The notes beneath the pieces are model-generated. The model was not told where the DNA came from. It saw only the letters and a program-made list of their open reading frames with translations, and ran no database searches. From Natronohydrobacter thiooxidans (GTDB lineage Bacteria > Pseudomonadota > Alphaproteobacteria > Rhodobacterales > Rhodobacteraceae), in NCBI RefSeq assembly GCF_001884735.1, contig NZ_MJAP01000003.1, positions 248,001 through 312,000 of the forward strand: a stretch of 64,000 nucleotides of DNA, read 5' to 3'. Within the stretch, counting starts at the first letter, position 1. Each line of letters opens with the position of its first letter. This document shows positions 8,987-16,924 of the stretch, one piece after another. A program made the position numbers and the translations under genes.

Positions 8987-10195
8987 TCATGCAGCTTTGG
9001 GTGCGACAATCGCCCGTGCCATATCGCTGAACACTTCGAGATCCGCGCGGAACTGCTTTTCAACGCCGGTGGTGCGCGCCGCCATCATCTCGTCCGTCCA
9101 GTGCCCGACCAACCCGGTCTGCGGATCGGTCAGACGCCGGACATGCGTCCGGATCGCCGCCCGGATCACCCGGTCAAAGCCCCCGTCACGATCCATCACA
9201 TCTGTCACCGCCAGCGCGCGCGGCAATTCATAGCTGTTGAAGGCGCGCAGCGCCGTGCCCCATTCGACCGCATGCTCCGCTGTCTCGGGCAAAAGCTGCG
9301 GCGCAGCCCCGTCAAGCCAGCCATGGCGTTCGGTCAGCACCAGCAGCGCAAGCCCCACCAGAGTGGTGTGGTAATTGGCAACCCAGTCCTGATCCAGCCC
9401 GCTATAGGCCATCTCGGCATCCGGATCGAAACGCGGCCCGGCAATATAGGACGCATCGCCATTGCGCGCCACGATCCAGTCAAGGATCAGCCGCGCATCG
9501 GCGCCGTTCACCTGCCCCGAGAGGCCGAGACAGATCAGAAATTCCAGCACGATATCCGAATTTTCCTCGGCCATGAACCGGACGATCTGCAAGGCCGTGC
9601 TGTCCGGATCCATCCTCATATCCGGGGCGCGCGCGAATTGCGGGGCCACGACACCGAAATTGCGCAGGAAAAGCACGTCATGGGTCAGCGCATAGGCCTC
9701 CGCCAGCGTGCAATCAAAAGGTGTCGGCGGATGGGCCAGCGCGCTTGTCGCAAGAATGGCGCGGGCGTCCAGACACTCCGGGCAACGCCCCGTCAGGGTC
9801 AGGAACTGCCACAAATCCATCAGACGATGCGCGCTGCGCTCTACCCCCATGACCTGCGGACAGGCCAGCACGGCATCAAGCGCGGCAAAGGTCTCACGAC
9901 TGGCTGCGCCGCGCGCAATCACAAAGCCAATCGGTGCAGAGTAAAGCAACAACTGGCGCGGGTTGCGGCGCAGGAGACTGTGATAGTCCGGATGATTTGC
10001 AATGCGGGTGATGAAGTCCCCGATTTCGGGGGCAAGCCCGTCGCCCTCGATATAGGCATAGATGGCAAGTTCCGCGAAAGCCTTGCGGCGGGTATAGGCC
10101 GCTTTCTTCTCGGTCCAGATCAACGGGTCGAAATTGGCCAGATTGTCCAGCACCCAGCCAGATGCGCGCGCGCGCAAACTCTTGAAATCACGCAT
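8987..10195 (-). CDS. Uncharacterised 402-aa protein
   Basis: I do not recognise this protein with certainty. It has no signal peptide or membrane segment and reads as mainly alpha-helical throughout (for example WTEKKAAYTRRKAFAELAIY near residue 30). Tryptophan, histidine and aspartate are scattered in the second half (WVANYHTT, TGLVGHWTDEMM). An alpha/alpha-toroid of the kind seen in terpene- or lanthionine-cyclase-like folds, or a DUF6895-like domain, comes to mind but is a guess. It starts with ATG after TTTCTCC-type spacing downstream of a 12-bp hairpin, 90 bases behind the 132-aa gene on the same strand; the two probably form a unit. The pair interrupts cobS-cobT. Confidence 0.7.
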   Translation of the reverse strand: MRDFKSLRARASGWVLDNLANFDPLIWTEKKAAYTRRKAFAELAIYAYIEGDGLAPEIGDFITRIANHPDYHSLLRRNPRQLLLYSAPIGFVIARGAASRETFAALDAVLACPQVMGVERSAHRLMDLWQFLTLTGRCPECLDARAILATSALAHPPTPFDCTLAEAYALTHDVLFLRNFGVVAPQFARAPDMRMDPDSTALQIVRFMAEENSDIVLEFLICLGLSGQVNGADARLILDWIVARNGDASYIAGPRFDPDAEMAYSGLDQDWVANYHTTLVGLALLVLTERHGWLDGAAPQLLPETAEHAVEWGTALRAFNSYELPRALAVTDVMDRDGGFDRVIRAAIRTHVRRLTDPQTGLVGHWTDEMMAARTTGVEKQFRADLEVFSDMARAIVAPKAA

Positions 10196-10231
10196 GGAGA
10201 AACCCCTTGGAATGAAAATTCATGTCCCCGT

Positions 10232-10258
10232 GGCGAGGGCGGGAAGCCCGCCCTCGCC
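10232..10258 (-). terminator. Hairpin between the 132-aa and 402-aa genes (possible attenuator)
   Basis: A perfect 12-bp inverted repeat (10232-10243 with 10247-10258) with a 3-nt loop. It lacks a T-tract on either side, so it is not a canonical intrinsic terminator. It may instead stabilise the upstream message or reduce read-through to the 402-aa gene. Confidence 0.55.
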
Positions 10259-10284
10259 GGTCCTGTCGGACCTGACGGAATTGA

Positions 10285-10683
10285 TCAGGTCTTGCTGATC
10301 ATCTCATCGGCGAAAGACGCCACGATGAATGTGTTCTTGTCGGCCGTATAAACATAGCCCGCCACTTCATCGATGCCGGTCTCGATGGTCAACTGCAACA
10401 GATCCGCGACGCGGGTGTTCATGTCGAGAAGCCCCTCGACCTTGTTGCGCCGGTCAGCAATGGCCCCCCGCAGCGAGGGCGGTAGGCTGGCCGTATCAAC
10501 AACCGCATTGGCGATATCATAGACATATTTGTCCCAGGCGAAAGTATAGCCCGCGACTGTGTCGATATCATTGCCAAGCTTGCGCGACATGTCTCTGAGC
10601 GACATCCCCATATCGAGCATCTTCTGGGATTTCATGAACTTTTCCACGGCAACGCGTGCCGCATCGCGGTTAACATTAGGCAT
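10285..10683 (-). CDS. Uncharacterised 132-aa protein with internal repeat
   Basis: Starts at ATG 10683 (MPNVNRDAARVAVEKFMK) with GGAGG six bases upstream; longer in-frame starts lack this. No signal peptide or membrane segment. Two segments resemble each other: IDTVAGYTFAWDKYVYDIAN (near residues 41-60) and IDEVAGYVYTADKNTFIVAS (near 105-124), sharing ID-x-VAGY-x4-DK. This suggests a duplicated unit separated by a helical stretch. The family is not known to me. It precedes the 402-aa gene on the same strand with a strong hairpin between them, an order seen where a small abundant product is followed by its enzyme. Function not assigned. Confidence 0.72.
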   Translation of the reverse strand: MPNVNRDAARVAVEKFMKSQKMLDMGMSLRDMSRKLGNDIDTVAGYTFAWDKYVYDIANAVVDTASLPPSLRGAIADRRNKVEGLLDMNTRVADLLQLTIETGIDEVAGYVYTADKNTFIVASFADEMISKT

Positions 10684-10832
10684 ATCCGCCTCCATTTCTA
10701 AAAAAGATTCATTCAAATGCCCCGGCGGAAAATCCACCGAGTACCCAGACACTCTACCTTAAGGTGATTCGTTGCAATCAAAATTATCGCCTACCGTGCG
10801 TTGCGTTTCCGGCCGGTCGAGGTCTGCAACAA

Positions 10833-10865
10833 AATTCCCGCAGCACCAGAGGCGCTGCGGGAATT
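10833..10865 (-). terminator. Hairpin terminator behind the FMN reductase gene
   Basis: A perfect 12-bp stem (10833-10844 with 10854-10865, 9-nt loop). On the minus strand the stem runs into TTTTGTTG, a short T-tract, so it probably ends transcription from the FMN reductase gene 52 bases upstream. Confidence 0.6.
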
Positions 10866-10916
10866 CTTCACGTCTCACGCTCAAGGACGAAAGGAGGGTA
10901 GCCCCGGTCACGCCTG

Positions 10917-11504
10917 TCAGGCGCGCGCCGCCATCGTGGCGCGTGTCCACCAGTCAAGATCCTCGAACATCGCGTCAGCCGATGGCCCGATCGATCCTTC
11001 AATATCGCTCAGGGGCTTGTTCTGCTCGCCCAAGGGATGCACGGCGAAGAAATCGCTGCCCCCGATATGAACTGCCGAGCGCGTGGAAACCATCTGCAGC
11101 TCGATCCCGATGGTGCGCAGATGCTCTGCCGCGCGCGTGCCGCCGACCGAGCCGTAGCTCACAATGCCGAATGGCTTGCGGTTCCACTCGACATAAGCCT
11201 GATCCAACGCGTTTTTCAGCGCGCCGGGGATCGACCGGTTGTATTCCGCTGTCACGAAGATGAAACCGTCAAAACGCGCGATGGTCTCCTGCCATTTCAG
11301 GGCGGCGGGATCCTGCGTGGGCGCCCAGGCATTCGAAGCGACTTCATTGAACAAGGGCAGGTCGAATTTTTGCAGATCAAGCAGTTCCACCTCCCAGTCG
11401 CCACGCGCCTTGGCGCGCTCAAAGATCCAGTTCGCGGGCCTCTCGCCGAAGCGCGAATCGCGGGTGCTGCCGATAATCACGGCGATACGAGGGGTGGTGG
11501 ACAT
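10917..11504 (-). CDS. NADPH-dependent FMN reductase family protein
   Basis: 195-residue flavodoxin-fold protein. The phosphate-binding loop is [15 protein letters not shown]; the second flavin contact region is [17 protein letters not shown]; the third is [16 protein letters not shown]. These are the marks of the SsuE/ArsH/chromate-reductase-like NAD(P)H:FMN or quinone reductases, which act in the cytosol in redox detoxification or flavin supply. Specific substrate unknown. It is transcribed away from cobT, with which it shares an intergenic region of about 170 bases, and is one of three minus-strand genes that separate cobS from cobT. Confidence 0.9.
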   Translation of the reverse strand: MSTTPRIAVIIGSTRDSRFGERPANWIFERAKARGDWEVELLDLQKFDLPLFNEVASNAWAPTQDPAALKWQETIARFDGFIFVTAEYNRSIPGALKNALDQAYVEWNRKPFGIVSYGSVGGTRAAEHLRTIGIELQMVSTRSAVHIGGSDFFAVHPLGEQNKPLSDIEGSIGPSADAMFEDLDWWTRATMAARA

Positions 11505-11673
11505 GGAAAACTCCTGTTGTTTGTCTGTGCCTTATCTGGTGCCAGAACGGCAGCGTGCAAAGCTTTGTGCCCGCACATACGCTGTGCGAAAATCCAGCCC
11601 CCACGGAGAGTTGCTTTCCATCGGCGCAGGGCTGGTCTATCTCTGGGGCAAGCATCAGGGACACGCGCCGCGC

Positions 11674-13542
11674 ATGACAAAATCCGACAACCCCGCCGAT
11701 CCGTTCAAGAAGGCCCTGTCCGAGGCCACGCGCACTCTGGCCGATGCGCCCGATCTGACCGTGACCTATTCGGTCGACCCGCCAGGGCTGAGTGGCGACG
11801 CGATGCGCCTGCCGCAGGTCACCCGCCGCCTGACCCGCGACGAGGTGCTTCTGGCACGCGGCACCGCCGACACGCTGGCGCTGCGTCGGCGCTTCCATGA
11901 TGCGGCCTGTCACAGCAGATACATGCCGCAGGGGCAGATGGCGCGCGACCTCTATCAGGCGATGGAGGAAGCACGCTGCGAAGCTGTGGGCGCGCGCCAT
12001 ATGCCCGGCACTGCCAAGAATATCGACGCGCGAATCGCCCATGAGGCCACGCGCAAGGGCTATGCCCAGATCCGCAGCCGCCAGGACGCCCCGCTTTCCG
12101 TCGCGGCCAGCTACATGATCCGGCAACTGGCCACGGGCCGCGACCTGCCCGCCGGTGCGGATCATGTGCTTGACCTGTGGCGCGGCTTCATCGAGGAGCG
12201 CGCGGGCGAAACACTCGAAAATCTGGATCAGGCGCTGACCGATCAGGGCGCTTTCGCAAAGCTCGCGCGCCAGATGATCGCGGATCTGGGATATGGCGAT
12301 CAGTTGGGCGATGACCCCGACGATCAGGGCGACGAGGATGAGGGCACCGAAGACGACAGCGAGGACCAGCCCGACGAGCCGGAAAACCCCGACAGTCAGG
12401 GGCAGGATGAGCAATCCGAAGACGAGACATCCGAGGATAACCCCGCGCAGGATGCGGCCGAGGCCGATATGGCCTATGACGAGGACGCGGACGAGGATAT
12501 GTCCGACGAAACCCAGATGCCCGAGGCCGAAGCCCCGCGCGAGCCGCCGCCCCCGCCGCCCCATTCCGAGGCCAGCGCCGAGTACAGGGTCTTCGCCACC
12601 GATTTTGACGAGGAAGTGCGCGCCGAGGAGCTGGCCGAACCTGCCGAGCTTGAGCGCCTGCGCGCCTATCTCGATCAGCAGTTGGAGCCGCTGAAAGGGG
12701 CCGTGTCGCGTCTGGCCAACAAGCTGCAGCGCCGCCTGCAGGCGCAGCAGAACCGCTCATGGCTCTTTGATCTGGAAGAGGGCATTCTCGATGCCGGGCG
12801 GCTGGCGCGCGTTGTTGCCAATCCGACCACCCCGCTCAGCTTCAAGCAGGAGAAAGACACCGAGTTCCGCGATACGGTCGTGACGCTTCTGCTGGACAAT
12901 TCCGGCTCCATGCGCGGACGGCCCATCTCGATCGCCGCGATCTGCGCCGATGTTCTGGCCCGCACGCTGGAACGCTGCAACGTCAAGGTCGAGATCCTGG
13001 GCTTCACCACCCGCGCCTGGAAAGGCGGGCAATCCCGCGAACGCTGGCTGCAAGAGGGGCGCAGCGCCCAGCCCGGACGGCTCAATGATCTGCGCCATAT
13101 CATCTACAAACAGGCCGACGCGCCCTGGCGTCGGGTGCGCCCCAATCTGGGCCTGATGATGAAAGAGGGCCTGCTGAAGGAAAATATCGACGGCGAAGCG
13201 CTCGAATGGGCGCATCGGCGCATGGTCGCCCGCCCCGAGGCGCGCAAGATCCTCATGGTCATCTCGGACGGTGCGCCGGTCGATGATTCGACCCTTTCGG
13301 TCAATGCCGCCAATTATCTGGAAAAGCATCTGCGCGACGTGATCGCCATGGTCGAGCGGCGCAAGGCGGTGGAATTGCTGGCCATCGGCATCGGCCATGA
13401 CGTGACGCGCTATTACGAACGCGCGGTCACCATCACCGATGTCGAACAACTGGCGGGCGCAATGACCGAGCAACTCGCCGCCCTTTTCGACAAGGATCCC
13501 CGCGCACGCGCTCGGTTCGCCGGGATCAAGAGCGCGCGCTGA
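11674..13542 (+). CDS. cobT: Aerobic cobaltochelatase subunit CobT
   Basis: 622-residue CobT, the VWA-domain partner of CobS that docks on CobN in the cobalt chelatase. An N-terminal conserved region ([20 protein letters not shown]) is followed by a strongly acidic linker, roughly residues 210-290 and rich in D, E and P. The C-terminal VWA domain has the MIDAS motif [15 protein letters not shown] near residue 410 and a late [11 protein letters not shown] loop. I start it at ATG 11674 ([19 protein letters not shown]), the usual N terminus; the open frame extends much further upstream but there it overlaps the FMN reductase gene. A bidirectional terminator follows directly. Confidence 0.95.
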   Translation: MTKSDNPADPFKKALSEATRTLADAPDLTVTYSVDPPGLSGDAMRLPQVTRRLTRDEVLLARGTADTLALRRRFHDAACHSRYMPQGQMARDLYQAMEEARCEAVGARHMPGTAKNIDARIAHEATRKGYAQIRSRQDAPLSVAASYMIRQLATGRDLPAGADHVLDLWRGFIEERAGETLENLDQALTDQGAFAKLARQMIADLGYGDQLGDDPDDQGDEDEGTEDDSEDQPDEPENPDSQGQDEQSEDETSEDNPAQDAAEADMAYDEDADEDMSDETQMPEAEAPREPPPPPPHSEASAEYRVFATDFDEEVRAEELAEPAELERLRAYLDQQLEPLKGAVSRLANKLQRRLQAQQNRSWLFDLEEGILDAGRLARVVANPTTPLSFKQEKDTEFRDTVVTLLLDNSGSMRGRPISIAAICADVLARTLERCNVKVEILGFTTRAWKGGQSRERWLQEGRSAQPGRLNDLRHIIYKQADAPWRRVRPNLGLMMKEGLLKENIDGEALEWAHRRMVARPEARKILMVISDGAPVDDSTLSVNAANYLEKHLRDVIAMVERRKAVELLAIGIGHDVTRYYERAVTITDVEQLAGAMTEQLAALFDKDPRARARFAGIKSAR

Positions 13543-13560
13543 GACTGCGCCGCAGACATG

Positions 13561-13592
13561 AAAAAAGCCCTGCGCGAAGCAGGGCTTTTTTC
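13561..13592 (+). terminator. Bidirectional intrinsic terminator behind cobT
   Basis: A-tract, stem AGCCCTGC / GCAGGGCT with a short loop, then a run of six Ts at 13586-13591, only 18 bases after the cobT stop. The flanking A and T tracts make it a textbook Rho-independent terminator in either direction. Confidence 0.92.
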
Positions 13593-13606
13593 AATGCATG
13601 TCAGAG

Positions 13607-13627
13607 ATTTGGTGGAGCCAAGGGGAG
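13607..13627 (+). repeat. Attachment-site copy, distal end (att)
   Basis: Identical over 21 bases to 15017-15037 inside the tRNA-Ala gene, including the reverse complement of the encoded CCA end. The next base differs. It lies 15 bases behind the cobT terminator and marks the distal end of the element. Confidence 0.82.
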
Positions 13628-13744
13628 AAGACTTCTCGCTTCAGCACACCATTATATTTCATACACTTAGCACTCAAGAGCCACATTCAAGATACCCGTA
13701 TTTGTGGCCCAGTTCAAGCAAGAGAACACATCGGAAAGCAGCCA

Positions 13745-13927
13745 GTGTGGAACCACCGCGACCATTTCGATGCGATCTCACCCAGCGTTATTGAGCGAAA
13801 ACAGTTGATCCGTTACCTAAGGTCGCGCGACTTTGTGGCAGTCTGTCACTTGGCACAGGTGGACCCGCAAGCCGTGTTGCGCAGCTATAGGCCGGAACGG
13901 TTTCAGTTGCGGGCGCGGGCGGCATGA
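13745..13927 (+). CDS. Phage-type small ORF, probable fragment
   Basis: A 60-residue reading frame opening at GTG. Its second half, LIRYLRSRDFVAVCHLAQVD followed by PQAVLRSYRPERF, resembles small proteins found beside phage genes in Rhodobacteraceae (pattern W/Y-L-x-S-x-D-F-x-x-V-C-x-L-A-x-x-D-P-x-A-V). The N-terminal part of such proteins is not recognisable here, so a degraded remnant is likely. Its TGA overlaps an ATG that opens a 24-codon ORF (13924-13998), which I do not consider a gene on present evidence. Confidence 0.35.
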   Translation: MWNHRDHFDAISPSVIERKQLIRYLRSRDFVAVCHLAQVDPQAVLRSYRPERFQLRARAA

Positions 13928-14000
13928 TTCGCGAGGCAGACAACGAACGAACCGGGCCGGTTCTACACATGCTGGATCAGCGCAATCACGTTGGCTGAGA

Positions 14001-14171
14001 TTAGCTGCCCTTTTTGGTTAGTGACGTAATCGGAAAACTCGATCCAGCGTTTTTCTTGCCGTCAAACCATTCGCAGTAAGCTGCACCATCTTCTATCCAA
14101 TTTATGGTCATCAAAGGGCCACCGGATTTCAGTTGCACCACATCGCCAGCGGCAAGAGATTCAACACTCAT
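14001..14171 (-). CDS. DUF2158 (YodC-type) small protein
   Basis: A 56-residue protein starting MSVESLAAGDVVQLKSGGPL, with AGGAG nine bases before the ATG. The motif GDVVQLKSGGPLMTI and the later YCEWFDGKK are the recognisable core of the DUF2158/YodC family: short proteins with a predicted SH3-like beta barrel, common on prophages, plasmids and islands, function unknown. It lies inside the tRNA-Ala element, downstream of the toxin-antitoxin genes on the same strand, with a gap of 73 bases. Confidence 0.85.
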   Translation of the reverse strand: MSVESLAAGDVVQLKSGGPLMTINWIEDGAAYCEWFDGKKNAGSSFPITSLTKKGS

Positions 14172-14244
14172 TTTCTTCTCCTGAGACTACGTTAATCTGA
14201 ATTTTTAGGGGAAAGCGCTTGTCGCTCAGTGCTCCTGACCCGAA

Positions 14245-14547
14245 TCATTCCGCCGAAACTGCGGGGGTCGGCGACGCGCTCATGGTGACACCGAGCGCCT
14301 TCATTACTCCGAGAACAGTAGAAAGTTTAGGATCACCTTTTGGACTGAGCGCCTTATACAGCGCTTCGCGTGTAACTCCGGCTTCCTTGGCAACGTGTGA
14401 CATGCCTCTTGCGCGCGCAACCACGCCGAGCGCGTTTGCGATATAGGTAGGGTCAGCGGTGGCAAAGGCATCTGCCAGAAGGTCAGCATGATCTTTGTCA
14501 CTCGCCAGATATTTGGCCGCATCGAACGGCTTGATTTGCAGTGCCAT
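14245..14547 (-). CDS. HigA-like antitoxin (addiction module antidote family)
   Basis: 100 residues starting MALQIKPFDAAKYLASDKDH at ATG 14547, with an excellent AAGGAGG seven bases upstream inside the end of the toxin gene. A helix-turn-helix lies at about residues 50-70 (SHVAKEAGVTREALYKALSP), followed by the family's GDPKLSTVLGVMKALGV. This matches the putative addiction-module antidote proteins paired with RelE/HigB-type toxins. It should neutralise the upstream toxin and repress the operon. Toxin first, antitoxin second is the HigBA-type order. Confidence 0.9.
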   Translation of the reverse strand: MALQIKPFDAAKYLASDKDHADLLADAFATADPTYIANALGVVARARGMSHVAKEAGVTREALYKALSPKGDPKLSTVLGVMKALGVTMSASPTPAVSAE

Positions 14548-14549
14548 GT

Positions 14550-14840
14550 TCAAACCTCCTTCGCCATTTCCTTCGCCCGCGCAATGTCACGAGCCTGACT
14601 ACCTTTGTCGCCACCACAAAGCAGAATGATTACCACCTGTTGCCGCGTCACAAAGTAAAGCCTGTAGCCGGGACCATAGTGAATGCGTAATTCACTAACC
14701 CCATCACCGACGGGTTCCACGTCGCCGAGAAGCCCAGACTGCGCGCGAACGATCCGCTTGGCTATCCGAGTCTGTGCCTGCGTATCACGCAGGCCATCTA
14801 ACCAAGCTTCGAACTCTTCAGTCTGAACAACCTCGAACAT
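14550..14840 (-). CDS. RelE/ParE-superfamily toxin (HigB/Gp49-like)
   Basis: 96 residues, basic, with the phage-derived Gp49/HigB-like pattern: EFEAWLDGLRDTQAQTRIAK at the N terminus, GDVEPVGDGVSELRIHYGPG in the middle, YRLYFVTRQQVVIILLCGGD, and a C-terminal KGSQARDIARAKEMAKE helix. Toxins of this type are mRNA interferases that cut at the ribosome. It is the first gene of the two-gene module; the antitoxin Shine-Dalgarno lies within its last codons. A consensus promoter ends seven bases before the ATG, so the transcript is probably leaderless and no Shine-Dalgarno is seen. Confidence 0.9.
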   Translation of the reverse strand: MFEVVQTEEFEAWLDGLRDTQAQTRIAKRIVRAQSGLLGDVEPVGDGVSELRIHYGPGYRLYFVTRQQVVIILLCGGDKGSQARDIARAKEMAKEV

Positions 14841-14876
14841 TGTGTGAAATATAGTTCACAGTTGTCACTCTGTCAA
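14841..14876 (-). promoter_or_regulatory. Promoter and operator of the toxin-antitoxin operon
   Basis: On the minus strand: perfect -35 TTGACA (14876-14871), 17-bp spacer, -10 TATATT (14853-14848), then seven bases to the toxin ATG. An inverted repeat TGTGAA-N6-TTCACA (14843-14860) overlaps the -10 box and is a natural autorepression operator for the antitoxin. Confidence 0.78.
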
Positions 14877-14967
14877 TCGGCCAGCGTGCGGGGAGTTAGG
14901 AAAAGTTTCTAACGAATCCGAACGAAACAAAACGCACAACCCGTTACCCCAGACGTTACCCGGAGAA

Positions 14968-14998
14968 GAAAAAGCCCCGCACTAGCGGGGCTGTTTTT
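14968..14998 (-). terminator. Intrinsic terminator behind tRNA-Ala
   Basis: An 8-bp stem (14973-14980 with 14985-14992, loop ACTA). Read on the minus strand it is followed by TTTTTCTTC, on the plus strand by GTTTTT. It lies 28 bases beyond the tRNA 3' end and would terminate its precursor. Confidence 0.85.
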
Positions 14999-15016
14999 CG
15001 TGTAAGTCTTTGTTTT

Positions 15017-15095
<79 letters not shown>

Positions 15096-15191
15096 ACCGT
15101 TTCGCCGCTTTCGCGTGGCGTGCGTGCCTCTTACGAAAGCGCGAATGCCAACGCAACAGGAAAATCTGTCCTGTAGCGCAGAATTCAGACC

Positions 15192-15506
15192 TCAGTCTTC
15201 GTCATCCGAGGCGACATCGGCCAGATCATCCAGCGCGACGGTATCATCGTCATCATCTTCAAGCAGTTCATCATCCACCTCGACGGCATCATCCTCGTCA
15301 TCGACCAGCAGATCATCATCATCCTCGATCGCCGAAGCTGCCTTGGCTTTCAGAGAGGCAATACCTGCCTCTTCGCGCCGGTCCTGCGCATCGATGGGCA
15401 CGATCTTGCCGGTATACGGGCTGACGACCGGGTTCTTGTTCAGATCGTAAAACCGCTTTCCGGTTTCCGGGCAGACGCGCTTCACGCCCCATTCTGGATT
15501 GGACAT
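15192..15506 (-). CDS. TIGR02300 family protein
   Basis: 104 residues if started at MSNPEWGVKRVCPETGKRFY; two earlier in-frame ATGs (15512, 15521) are possible, and GAAGGAAGG fits 15521. The N-terminal block (C-P-E-T-G-K-R-F-Y-D-L-N, then PVVSPYTGKIVP) is the invariant FYDLN motif of this alphaproteobacterial family, with a single cysteine here where some relatives carry a zinc ribbon. The second half is almost wholly D/E-rich (DDDDLLVDDEDD, LLEDDDDDTVALDD), an acidic tail characteristic of the family. Function unknown; a nucleic-acid- or ribosome-associated role is often supposed. Located next to the tRNA-Ala gene. Confidence 0.9.
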   Translation of the reverse strand: MSNPEWGVKRVCPETGKRFYDLNKNPVVSPYTGKIVPIDAQDRREEAGIASLKAKAASAIEDDDDLLVDDEDDAVEVDDELLEDDDDDTVALDDLADVASDDED

Positions 15507-15627
15507 CGACATTTCCTTCATTCGCGTGCCTTCCTTCAAGCCCCGTGCCGTGCCATAACTCGGCCAAGCTGTAAAGACCCGAGCGCCCCTATGGCACATG
15601 CGGGGCGCGATTTGCGGCAAGAAGGAT

Positions 15628-16398
15628 ATGGGCTTGGGGCAGAGCGCGCGCAAGGGCACAGGAATACTGGTCAGGGACGACACCGCGCTTCTGGCCGGGC
15701 AACCCGAGATTGCCGTCGGCCTGCGGCGATCGGCGCAGGCACGCCGCCTCAATCTGCGGGTCTCCGGCCTTGACGGGCGCGTCACCCTGACCATGCCGCG
15801 CAGCCTGCCTCTGGCCGAGGCGCTGGCCTTCCTGCGCGAGAAGGAAAGCTGGCTGCGCGCCGCCATCACCCGCGTGCCAGAGCAACGCAGCATCCGCCCC
15901 GGCCATGACATCCTGCTGCGCGGGCGCCTGCTGCGACTCACCGAAAGCCCCGGGACCAGACGCATCACCGAATCCGCAGAGGCATTGCTGGTGCCACCCG
16001 ACCCTGACGGGCTGCGCACCGCCACCCGTGTCGCGGCCTATCTCAGGACCGCAGCGCAGGCCGATCTGCTGCCAGCCGTCGATCACTATGCAAGCGTGCT
16101 CGGGCACAGCGTCAGGGCCATCAGCCTGCGCGACACCCGCTCGCGCTGGGGCTCCTGCACGGCGGATGGGCGGCTGATGTTCTCCTGGCGGCTGATCATG
16201 GCCCCGCCGGATGTGCTGCGCTATGTCGCCGCGCATGAGGTCGCGCATCTGCGCCATATGGACCATTCCCGCGCCTTCTGGGGCTGCGTGCGCGGGCTGA
16301 TGCCGGATTATGCCACGCATCGCGACTGGCTGCGCGCGCATGGTGCGACGCTTCACGGATATTGCTTCAGCGCGCGCCCCGCAGCCGAGAACGGGTAG
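15628..16398 (+). CDS. YgjP-type M48-like metallopeptidase (DUF45)
   Basis: About 256 residues. The N-terminal part carries LRRSAQARRLNLRVS, typical of YgjP-family proteins. The C-terminal catalytic segment has SRWGSCTADGRLMFSWRLIM, then AAHEVAHLRHMDHSRAFW, a HExxH-like zinc motif (HEVAH) with the third ligand expected in the following HS-x-x-FW. Conserved soluble putative protease, substrate unknown. I place the start at ATG 15628 (MGLGQSARKG) behind AAGAAGG; an ATG at 15598 is also open. The 3' end overlaps the convergent thpR gene by 46 bases. Confidence 0.87.
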   Translation: MGLGQSARKGTGILVRDDTALLAGQPEIAVGLRRSAQARRLNLRVSGLDGRVTLTMPRSLPLAEALAFLREKESWLRAAITRVPEQRSIRPGHDILLRGRLLRLTESPGTRRITESAEALLVPPDPDGLRTATRVAAYLRTAAQADLLPAVDHYASVLGHSVRAISLRDTRSRWGSCTADGRLMFSWRLIMAPPDVLRYVAAHEVAHLRHMDHSRAFWGCVRGLMPDYATHRDWLRAHGATLHGYCFSARPAAENG

Positions 16399-16919
16399 CG
16401 CTCCAACACATCATATTGCGCCCCGTCGCTGCGCAGATGCGAGCGGTAGAGCACCAGATCCGAGACCTCGAAGCTGTCGGTACGAAACCCCGCATCGCGC
16501 GCGACAGCCGCTTCCAGTTCCGGCTGATGAAACGTGCCGGGCTTGAGATAGGCCAGCGTGACATGCGGGGCAAAACGCCGTGCCTCGGGCGCAAAGCCAC
16601 TGGCGCGCGCCAGCCGCAGCAGTTTCTCATGCAGCGCGGTCAACTCCGGGCTGGGCGCGACCCGCGCATGCAGGTTATGCGCCTTGGCCCCGCCAAACAG
16701 CCCCAACCCCTCGATACGCAGATCAAACGGCGCGACTTCCAGCCGCATCAGCGCGCCATCGAGTTCCTCAAGCTGAAACCGATCCGCCTCGCCCAGAAAG
16801 ACCAGGGTGATGTGGAAATTCTCGGGCGGCAGCTTGCGCTTCACCGGCATCAGGAACTGTTGCAGCACCAACTGGCTGCGAATCGCCATCGGCAGATCAA
16901 GCGCCAGAAACACCCGCAT
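16353..16919 (-). CDS. thpR: RNA 2',3'-cyclic phosphodiesterase (ThpR)
   Basis: 188 residues of the 2H phosphoesterase family. Both catalytic H-x-T-x motifs are seen: NFHITLVFLGE near residue 38 and FAPHVTLAYLKPG near residue 122. These enzymes hydrolyse 2',3'-cyclic phosphate ends of RNA and can ligate tRNA halves in vitro. I chose ATG 16919 (MRVFLALDLP), the normal family start, over a TTG three codons earlier. It starts five bases after the stop of the upstream monooxygenase-fold gene, so translation is probably coupled; the stop end overlaps the convergent YgjP gene. Confidence 0.93.
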   Translation of the reverse strand: MRVFLALDLPMAIRSQLVLQQFLMPVKRKLPPENFHITLVFLGEADRFQLEELDGALMRLEVAPFDLRIEGLGLFGGAKAHNLHARVAPSPELTALHEKLLRLARASGFAPEARRFAPHVTLAYLKPGTFHQPELEAAVARDAGFRTDSFEVSDLVLYRSHLRSDGAQYDVLERYPFSAAGRALKQYP

Positions 16920-16924
16920 CAGGC

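Noticed and set aside
13924-13998. 24-codon ORF overlapping the stop of the phage-type fragment
   Set aside because: Too short and without a recognisable match; the ATGA overlap alone is not enough.
15192-15330. Repetitive GAT/CATC-rich stretch that looks like a short tandem repeat
   Set aside because: It is the coding sequence of the Asp/Glu-rich tail of the TIGR02300 protein, not a separate repeat or CRISPR. No CRISPR array was seen in the window.
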